Source: Gnetum montanum (Eukaryota > Streptophyta > Gnetopsida > Gnetales > Gnetaceae). Taken from it: a stretch of 64,000 nucleotides of DNA. Shown one piece after another: positions 57,150-64,000 of the stretch. Each line of letters begins with the position of its first letter. Position 1 is the stretch's first letter. Where the stretch lies: the NCBI GenBank assembly GCA_015680685.1, contig MNCI01030902.1, forward strand, positions 53,337-117,336, written 5' to 3'. The notes beneath the pieces were generated by a model. That model ran no database searches. It worked only from the letters and a program-made list of their open reading frames with translations, and was not told the DNA's origin. A program made the translations under genes and the position numbers.

Positions 57150-57900
57150 ATGAACCTCCTATCTTGGAATGTCTGAGGCCTAACTGATAGGCTTTGTCGC
57201 AAATGAGCCAACAACTTTCTCTCTAGTCTAAATCTCACTTTGGATTTCCTCCTTCTCCAAGAAATCAAGATCTCAGCCAAACAATTATCTCTTTTAGCCC
57301 ACTGGTTTCTTCCCCATTCTTCTGTTCTCGCTACTTCTCATGAGTCTGGCAAAGGTGAAGCAGCCATTCTTTTTCCAGCCTATTGGAAAGACAAACTCCT
57401 TCAACATGGGTCCGATTTAGGTCACCAAGTGGCCTAGGCTATCTTCTCCTCTCACATGGTCCCTTCAGAGTTTTTTCTATTTATGCCCCCAATGACTCTA
57501 CCGAACGGGCCCAATTGTGGTATGAACTCATCCATAGACTCCCTTCTATTCTTTGGATTTTTGGCAGTGATTTCAACATGATGGAATTCTCTCATGATAA
57601 GCTTGGGGGTGTTTTCTCTCAACTTTTGCATCACGAATTTCAAGCCTGGTCAAATTTTAAGAAAGGTTTCTATCTTTCGGATGGCATCACAGACACTGCT
57701 AGTGGCTCTTTAAATAGCTTCACTTGGAACAATCTTCGTAAGGGGCAGGCTCACATTTATAGTCGATTAGATATATATTATTTTTCCACCCTTTCTTTTT
57801 GGCAAACCCTTTCTAATACTAAAGTCCACCAACACGTAACTTTATCTAATCATTTCCCCATTACTTTATCTATGCAGATCCATAATGACCACCAACAACA
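57150..57900 (+). pseudogene. L1-c endonuclease
   Basis: LSWNV*GL at about 57157 (first motif with one stop), LDFLLLQEIKIS (57240-57275) with the catalytic Glu, then a frameshift near 57400. FSIYAPND, FGSDFNMMEFSHDKLGG (57558-57608) and SRLDIYY follow, and SNHFPITLS (57847) where SDHxP is usual. It would nick the bottom strand of the target; the Asp-to-Asn change and frameshift make it inactive. Confidence 0.75.
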
Positions 57901-58148
57901 AACTTATCATCTCTTTAGGCTGCATAGTCAATGTTTCTCTTCTCCTCCCACCCAACAACTTATTTCTAGCCTTTGGAATGTTGAACCAAGACCCTTAGGG
58001 CCAAAGGGTTGGATCCACTAGTGGCTTCAGACTACTAGTAGAGTTAGGAATCTTGCCCGTCATTATGGTAAGGAAGTTGCCTCTCATTCTCAGCAAGAGT
58101 ACACCAACATATGCTCTACCATTGAGCACCTTACATCTAAACTAACTA

Positions 58149-59528
58149 ATGATCCCTTCAATAGTCACCTTCAAGGGAATCTTGCCAGAGCCCGTATTGC
58201 CTTTTCAACATTGGGAAGTATATAAGGCACAAGGTGCCTTGATTAAAAGCCGACTCACTTGGCTAAACATTCAAGATGAGCACTGTAAGGAATTCTTTAA
58301 GTACCTTAACCAATCCTCCCCTTCACCCTCCTTAGATAAACTCTCCATAAATGGATCCATTATCACTGACCAAAATAGTATTCTCTCTTATCTTAAGGAA
58401 TACTTTGAGGCCTTATTCACCACTACTCCTATGGATCCTGCATCCTTCACGGCAACCACTCTAAATTATCCTAAATTGGTTAATTCTTCTATGTTGACAA
58501 TTTTAGAAGCTAATATTACTTTAGCTAAGTTTCGACAGGTTTACTTTAACCTAAGCCTTGAGAAAGCCCCTAGCTATGATGGTTTTCCAATTGAATTTTT
58601 CCAAAAGCATTGGGATCTGGTAGGTTCTGACCTCTTGCATGTTATCAAAGAGGCTACACTTACTAGTTCTTTGGGACCAATCTTAAACAAAGGGATTATT
58701 CGTCTTCTCCCTAAATCAGGAGATCCTACTTGTATCTCCAATTGGTGACCTATCACCTTACTTAATGTGGTTTAAAAAATTTGGGCTAAATTTTTGGCTT
58801 TGCGATTAAAGAAAATCCTTGCCCTTATTATTTCCCCCCAACAGATTGGTTTTGTTCCAGGAATATACATATTAAATAACGTGGTGGCTACTTGGGAAGG
58901 TCTTAAGTGGGCTGAGGATGAGGGTCAAGATATCCTCCTGATGAAGCTTCACTACGCTAAAGCCTATGATAACATTAAGTGGGACTTCATTATCCAAACC
59001 ATGGCTAAATTGGGTTTTAGCCCTAAGTTCATTCCTATGGTAGAATGCTTATTCTCAAATGCTACTGCACAAATCGCGACTACCTTCAGCATCACTTCTC
59101 CCTTTTCTATTCATAGGTCTGTTAGACAAGGTTTCCCTCTTGCTTCTTACCTCTTCATCATTACTGCTGATTTTATCTATCATCAAATCAGCTTGGATAT
59201 TCAAAATAATGTTTTATCTGGGGTTCATCTATCTTCTCCTCAACATCAACTCCTCAATATGCATTTCGTTGATGACTCCTTTTTCCTTATTCAAAACAAT
59301 GTTGTTATTGTGTAGTGTCTCTTGTCTCGAGTAGAGCAATATTGCTCCCTCTCTGGATCTATTATAAATTGGCGTAAATCTTCATTTTGTAGTTTCACCA
59401 ATAACTACAGCCATTTTCCCAATTATAGTTGGAAGCGTACTCAAGATCATGAGATCATTAAGCTTTTGGGAATCTCCTTTCGCTTTAGAGGCCCAACTTT
59501 AGAGCTCTGGGACCAAGTACTTTCTTGA
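58149..59528 (+). pseudogene. L1-c reverse transcriptase
   Basis: Three long pieces in the same order as plant L1 ORF2. The 58149-58748 piece has SLEKAPSYDGFPIEFFQKHW and LLPKSGDP. The 58794-59315 piece has QIGFVPGIYILNNV, LMKLHYAKAYDNIKWDF (with the first catalytic position His-Tyr-Ala in place of Asp-Leu-Ser), RQGFPLASYLFII and the active site HFVDDSFFL near 59262. The 59322-59528 piece has SGSIINWRKS and KLLGISFRF. Stops lie at 58748 (TGA for Arg or Trp), 58773 and 59315. Confidence 0.78.
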
Positions 59529-61018
59529 ATTCAAAGAAAAATTGAAAAATGGAAAACCAAACCCCTCATCCTCCCCAGTAAGTATCTAATCTGTAAGTCT
59601 ATTTATGCCTCTACCCATGTCTATTATTCATCATGTTGGACCCCTTCCCATGCTTCTTATCAAAAGCTTGAACAATTATTTTGAGACTTCATGTGGTCAT
59701 CTAAGGACTCCCAAAAAGGCTTTCATTGTGTTTCCTGGAATATAGTAACTCTTCCTAAGAACAAAGGTGGATCGGGCCTTTTGAACTTCTTTAATCAAGG
59801 TCTCACCTTTTCGCTAAGTGGTTGGTTTAGCACCTGGATGCCCCCAATATTATTGGGAATCTTCTTTAGTTAAGGCTTTGACAAGCATTCCCTAAGAATA
59901 GGTCTATCTGGAAGGGTATCCACCCTATTAATTGGATCCTTTCTCCTCATGACATTATCATTCCTGGAACATATGTTTTCAAAAGAATTTGGAAGGCTTG
60001 ATAGGTCTTACATTCTCATGTGAATTGGAATAATATTCATATCAATCCTACTCTCCTTTCTAAGGTTAGCCCTTGATGGCTGCCCCTATCTCCTAATCCT
60101 CTAGCAACCTCAAATGCCAAGACATCCACCATTTGGTTTTAAAAGGGAGTTGTTTCCCTTAGATGTCTTCGTCTCACCAATCAGCGGATTACTTGGGATA
60201 TGTTCAAAAACTTATATGGGGCTTTCAAAACTATGCACCATTGCCTTGATAGACTTTATCACTTCATACATCTATACTTGCATTTGGATGCTTCGATTCC
60301 TAGTCTCTTCCATGGTCTTCAGTGGACTAATGGATCAAACCTTCTACCTTATAAATGACATGTGCCCTTTCAGTTGTTGCATGATTCCTCTATGATTGTT
60401 AATCACTGCAATTGATCATGGCATAAAGAAGAGTTTGAACAGTTTTGGCTCTCTCTCTTTTCATGAGTTTGGAGCCTTCCAACTCTTCCAAAAATTAAAC
60501 AATTTCTTTGGTGCCTCCTTCATCAAGGCCTGCCTATCGACAAACATCAGGAATACCTTGGGATTTCAAACCCTAATTGCCCTCTCTATGGAGGTCCTAA
60601 TGATTTTTTCCATGTTTTTTGGCATTTTCCTTTTGCTCGGTCTTCATGGAAGTGGGTTTCTAAAGTTTTTCCTATGTGCAAGTTTTCCCATGAGGATATC
60701 TTGTTCAACTTTCTGGCCACCCCCTCTGCTAACCTTAAGTTTCTTTGGGAAGTTATTAGGTCCCTTGTTCTTTACTATATATGGAAGTGCAGATGCACTA
60801 CTCTTTTCCAAAACACTGATTCATCCAACTCTAACCATTTAACTATTATGGAAAAATTTCAAATTCTTCACCTTGTGCATTTCCAAATTTTATCTCATAC
60901 TTCTAAGTTAAAGTTGGATATTATTCAATTGTTTTATTGTTTGCATCCTTGGAGCAGATACACCAACTCATGCACTCTTTCCAATCTCGATCTGCTACAT
61001 CGGAGTGTGTTATCATAA
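59529..61018 (+). pseudogene. L1-c C-terminal and RVT zinc-binding region
   Basis: Post-polymerase domain of plant L1 ORF2. WKTKPLILPSKYLICKS and SKDSQKGFHCVSWNIVTLPK (59700-59760) belong to the thumb. The zinc-binding part lies at about 60470-60720: PKIKQFLWCLLHQGLP, then NPNCPLYGG...FHVFWHFPFARSSW, where some of the usual Cys residues have changed to Tyr or Phe. The last piece (to 61018) ends in a stop before the 3' UTR. Several frameshifts. Confidence 0.65.
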
Positions 61019-61258
61019 TTTTGAGAATTTTTAACTCTTTTTTGTTCTCCTGGTCTTATTAACTCACAGTTCTTATCGATTCCCAGCATAAGGTTGCTCT
61101 TTGGAATGTACTCCCACACCCTGTAAAGGATTATGTATCAAGATGTTTTTCTTCAACATCCGCATTTGTCATTGTTCTTCTTCCTATTTAACCATCAATA
61201 TGTTCAGATGTTTATCATGTAATTAATCTCATTTAATTAATAAAATTCTCTTTTTGGG

Positions 61259-61269
61259 NNNNNNNNNNN
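61259..61269. other. Assembly gap of 11 N
   Basis: Falls directly after CTTTTTGGG at the L1-c 3' end. Confidence 0.95.
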
Positions 61270-61290
61270 CCCCCCCCCCCCCCCCCCCCC
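61270..61290. repeat. Run of 21 C, probably artefact
   Basis: Pure C from 61270 to 61290, next to the gap and six bases before the target duplication. An A tail is expected here for a LINE. Confidence 0.8.
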
Positions 61291-61296
61291 TCGCGG

Positions 61297-61313
61297 TCAT
61301 TAAGCTTATGGAA
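61297..61313. repeat. Target duplication of L1-c, right (17 bp)
   Basis: Exact copy of 56966-56982. Confidence 0.85.
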
Positions 61314-61607
61314 TTTATTTTCATACTACTTGGTTCTTGTAAAAAAACTTTTTTCATTGAAATTAATCTTCTTAATAATAAAAAATAATTAATATTACAA
61401 GAAAGTAGAAAGATTTATATTAATCCAATTACATATTATAAACTTCCTAACTCTTGTAACTTTTTTCATTATGAAAGACATTTGTTTAATGTTTGTATTT
61501 TTCAACTTCTTTAAGCCCAAAAAGAGAAAATGTGTTGAAGTTGAGAATAGAAAAAAATAATCTAAAACTAAATATCAAAAAATCAACTTAATGTTAATGA
61601 TAAGAAT
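61314..61607. other. AT-rich spacer, no gene seen
   Basis: Host or old-repeat sequence that received both L1-c and ATH-3. No frame or motif recognised. Confidence 0.6.
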
Positions 61608-62469
61608 TGATAAATCATGTTTTTCAATGCTCCGATATTGGGGTGCCATGATATCGGGTACACGATATCGGGTACGCGATATCATGGCCCAAGATGCGAT
61701 ATTTTACATTCGATATCGTAGGGTTACTCTTGGGTCTATAAATATAGCACCCAGGTGCATAATTGGAAGTAAGTTTTTGGAAATCAAGTAGCAAAACTCT
61801 TGTAGTTTGTCCATTTGAAAGTTAGAATATTTTCCAAGTGCCCACAGCAGGAGGTCTAAGTGTGAATGGATCTTTATTCAAGCATTGATGTACCTGAGCA
61901 CACCATTATGTTGGCAATAAAAATGAACTCTTTGATTCATTCCTTGTAGCACTTGAGACTTTCTTTCTTATGCATTTATATTCTATGCAATTTACATAAA
62001 TAATATTTATATAAAAATTAATTTTGATCAATCAAGAAAATCATTAAAATACACAAGCACGACCCCTTCAAGCATATGTGTGACACTTGATAGCTCAAAA
62101 ATGATTAGCGTTTGACACCCCAATAGTGTTTGCACAAAGTTCAGGATGTGTTTGGGAAGTGGAAATGGTTACTTGTGTTAGGCTAGATTAGACTACAATT
62201 TACTTAGCAATTAATCACTCTTACTTTTATTCTTGTTCTAGGTGAGTAATTCTATAAAAACACAAACTAATAAAAATATTATGCCTCAATCACACTTAAC
62301 CATACAATTGAATTTCATAAGTGGGATTGGGAAGACAACGAATGAACAACACTCACACACTATTTATCTCTAGTGTACTTAGTAATTATAGTCTACAAAA
62401 TTCAACTGGATCACACATGAACGCCTATGATTCGTATGGTTGGGCATAGGGGTACCTTGCTGCTCATCA
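61608..62469 (+). repeat. 5' LTR of ATH-3 (about 862 bp)
   Basis: The end CTGCTCATCA is certain from the primer site. The start TGATAAATC at 61608 is the best TG near the expected length, but is not confirmed by a second LTR. It has at least five GATATC motifs at 61634-61730, then TATAAATA. Confidence 0.7.
61737..61744 (+). promoter_or_regulatory. TATA box of ATH-3 LTR
   Basis: GGTC-TATAAATA-TAGCACC, in the same place relative to the GATATC cluster as in ATH-2. Confidence 0.6.
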
Positions 62470-62470
62470 T

Positions 62471-62488
62471 TGGCACCATTGCCAAGGA
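62471..62488 (+). promoter_or_regulatory. Primer-binding site of ATH-3 (tRNA-Asp-like)
   Basis: TGGCACCATTGCCAAGGA, with four transitions from the tRNA-Asp complement. Confidence 0.7.
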
Positions 62489-62634
62489 TTGTAGTTCTTC
62501 ATGCGCTATCTAAACCTAGTGAAACTTAGTAACCTCATTGTTCAAACCCTCAAAGTCAAATCCTACAAAAATAAAAAAATTAGTATTATTATCATTAAAT
62601 TAAATTTTAACTGCACATAGTTTATTAACACAAA

Positions 62635-64000
62635 ATGTCTTCTTCTCATAGGAGCCCATCTCCGCCCAAGGCAGTTCATGTGCCTCAGCAATACCGAGTG
62701 GTATATGCTCATCTCAATGAATATGTACCAAACTTTACCTTCATATTGCATCAACATGAACTGATGTGGTGACGCGATATGGAAGGTAACATTGTATTGC
62801 CACCTGACTGATCTATTCGAGCTAATGCTCACTCAACACAGGCTTCAATATCTCCATGGAGAATACAAGATGTGAGATCCTGACTCAAGGGATTATCATC
62901 CCACTAAAACACAAAGATTAAGGGATCAGCAACTAGAGCACCAACATGAGCTTATGAAGGGAAAGGGGTCAAATATCTTTCCACCTCTGCTTGGCCCAAT
63001 TGATGAAGGTGACCACTTCTTTAGTGATTCTCCTCTCTTTTGACTTTGTTTAAGGAGCCCTCAAAAATAATGTACAATCCACAATCCATAATCTAGGTTC
63101 TAGTCAAAATGGATCCAATGAAAAAAATGGATTTGAAGAAGCAAGTCAAGAAAAGGGGGACAAAGGAGATCATGATCATGATCGTGGTCACAAGCATGGA
63201 AGGAAGGGTGATAGGCGTTAGTGCGGAGCAAGTTCCCCTTCTTCTTCCCCTTCATCATTATCATCTTCTTTTTCATTTAGTTCAAATCGTGACTGCAGAA
63301 GAAATAAATTTAATGGAGATGACCAATGAGACCAGAACAACAGAAGGAACCATCAGGACAGTCATGACCAACAACATGGGTAATCCAGAGAGCCCCACCA
63401 TCAAGAAAGAAGGGCCAGTAGAGAAAATCATAGGCACCACCATCATGGCCTTTATGAACCCCTACTTGCTACTCGGGGCATGTTGAATATTATAGAGGCT
63501 ATGAGGATTCTAACAAGGCATGTGAAGGATAGTAGAATAAAGAGGCTGGATACGAACAACATCCCTCGATTCGAGGGAGGATATGATGCTGATCTACAAA
63601 ATCATCTCTAGGCCTTCTAGATGCATGTGCCTTGTAGAATATTGAGAATGAATGGAAAATGCTAAAATTATTTCCAAGGATACTCATAAAGGAAGCAAAA
63701 AATTGGTATCGATCCTTGGAACCAGAATCAATCAGGCGATGGAGTACGATGTTGGAATTATTCAATGAAAAATATCAAACGTACTCCTGAGTATCCAATC
63801 TAAGAAAACAAATTCAAAGGTGGAAATAAGGGAGCCATGAGCCCTTGGATGCTACTATTGGCCAATACTACTCTCTGTTGCATAGGTGTCCTGGCCATGG
63901 ATACTTTTAGCTTGATCAGCTTTACCATATCATAGATGGGTTGTGGTCTAAAATTAGGAAAACCGTTGGCATCTATGCCCAAGAGATACCTATTGGATTC
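62635..64000 (+). pseudogene. ATH-3 Gag, decayed and cut by the window
   Basis: Starts MSSSHRSPSPPKAVHVP at 62635. EYVPNFTFILHQHE follows near 62720, then stops. A Lys/Asp/Gly-rich segment (63100-63480) has open frames that are probably shifted. The capsid core begins near 63480 (MLNIIEAMRI) with RLDTNNIPRFEGGYDADLQ and then FHDAC-like remnants in shifted frames to the window end. The open 125-codon frame at 63109-63486 is Met/Thr-rich and likely out of the original frame. Confidence 0.6.

Larger units (their letters stand above)
56983..61258 (+). mobile_element. L1-c: L1-type LINE with 17-bp target duplication
   Basis: Contains a short ORF1 remnant or 5' region (56983-57150), an endonuclease, a reverse transcriptase, an RVT zinc-binding region and a 3' UTR ending ATTAATAAAATTC near 61247. 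The 17-bp duplication on both sides marks it as an insertion by target-primed reverse transcription. At about 4.3 kb it is shorter than complete plant L1s, so it is 5' truncated within or just before ORF1's end. The poly(A) tail expected before 61297 is replaced by an assembly gap and a C run. Confidence 0.82.
61608..64000 (+). mobile_element. ATH-3: Athila-type element, 5' part
   Basis: A 5' LTR, a tRNA-Asp-like primer site and a decayed gag, cut by the window end. It is closer to ATH-2 than to ATH-1 in gag: shared MSSS start, EYVPNFTFILHQ, and a DSRIKRLDTNNIP block near 63530. Protease and pol, if present, lie to the right. Confidence 0.75.

Noticed and set aside
1-64000. tRNA, rRNA, CRISPR array, organelle insert or bacterial-type operon
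   Set aside because: No cloverleaf-like tRNA, rRNA core motif, regular spacer array or organelle gene was recognised on either strand.

Overview
This window looks like intergenic sequence from a large seed-plant nuclear genome. Every recognisable coding region belongs to a plant-type retroelement: Ty3/gypsy elements of the Athila and Tat kinds, plus L1 and RTE LINEs. Three primer-binding sites resemble the complement of the plant tRNA-Asp 3' end, and there is a short stretch of plant-type (TTTAGGG) telomere units. I see no host gene, tRNA, rRNA or CRISPR. The heavy decay and large spacing of old elements would suit a gymnosperm, but that is only an inference.

Layout, left to right. At 1-170 an Athila-type LTR end cuts into TAT-r (171-5394, minus strand), a Tat-type element with its 5' LTR, primer site, gag and linker. 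ATH-1 (5473-13969, plus) is an Athila-type element with gag but no pol. Its 3' LTR is split by SOLO-1 (10190-13054), a 2.87-kb TG...CA unit with a 5-bp target duplication. After a decayed spacer comes ATH-2 (16090-43732, plus), an Athila-type element with both LTRs and matching target duplications. Its protease region is interrupted by TAT-n (19412-37518, plus), an 18.1-kb Tat-type element that also has both LTRs and matching target duplications. By eye the inner LTR pair is more alike than the outer pair, which fits the order of insertion.

From 43738 to 61258 the window is AT-rich and LINE-dominated: an antisense L1 endonuclease remnant (43.7-44.6 kb), an LTR-like repeat with an inverted partner at 15 kb, an antisense L1 reverse transcriptase split around an RTE LINE (50.0-52.9 kb), and a 4.3-kb L1 (56983-61258) with a 17-bp target duplication whose 3' tail coincides with an assembly gap and a run of 21 C. 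A third Athila-type element, ATH-3, starts at 61608 and runs off the window end.

The most unusual content is inside TAT-n, between protease and reverse transcriptase. An antisense multi-exon gene (about 29357 down to 25755) can be followed through three GT-AG introns that keep the reading frame. It is flanked by repeats sharing the core CTTAAACTAGCA or close variants. All retroelement genes here carry stops or frameshifts, so nothing appears to encode a complete working element.
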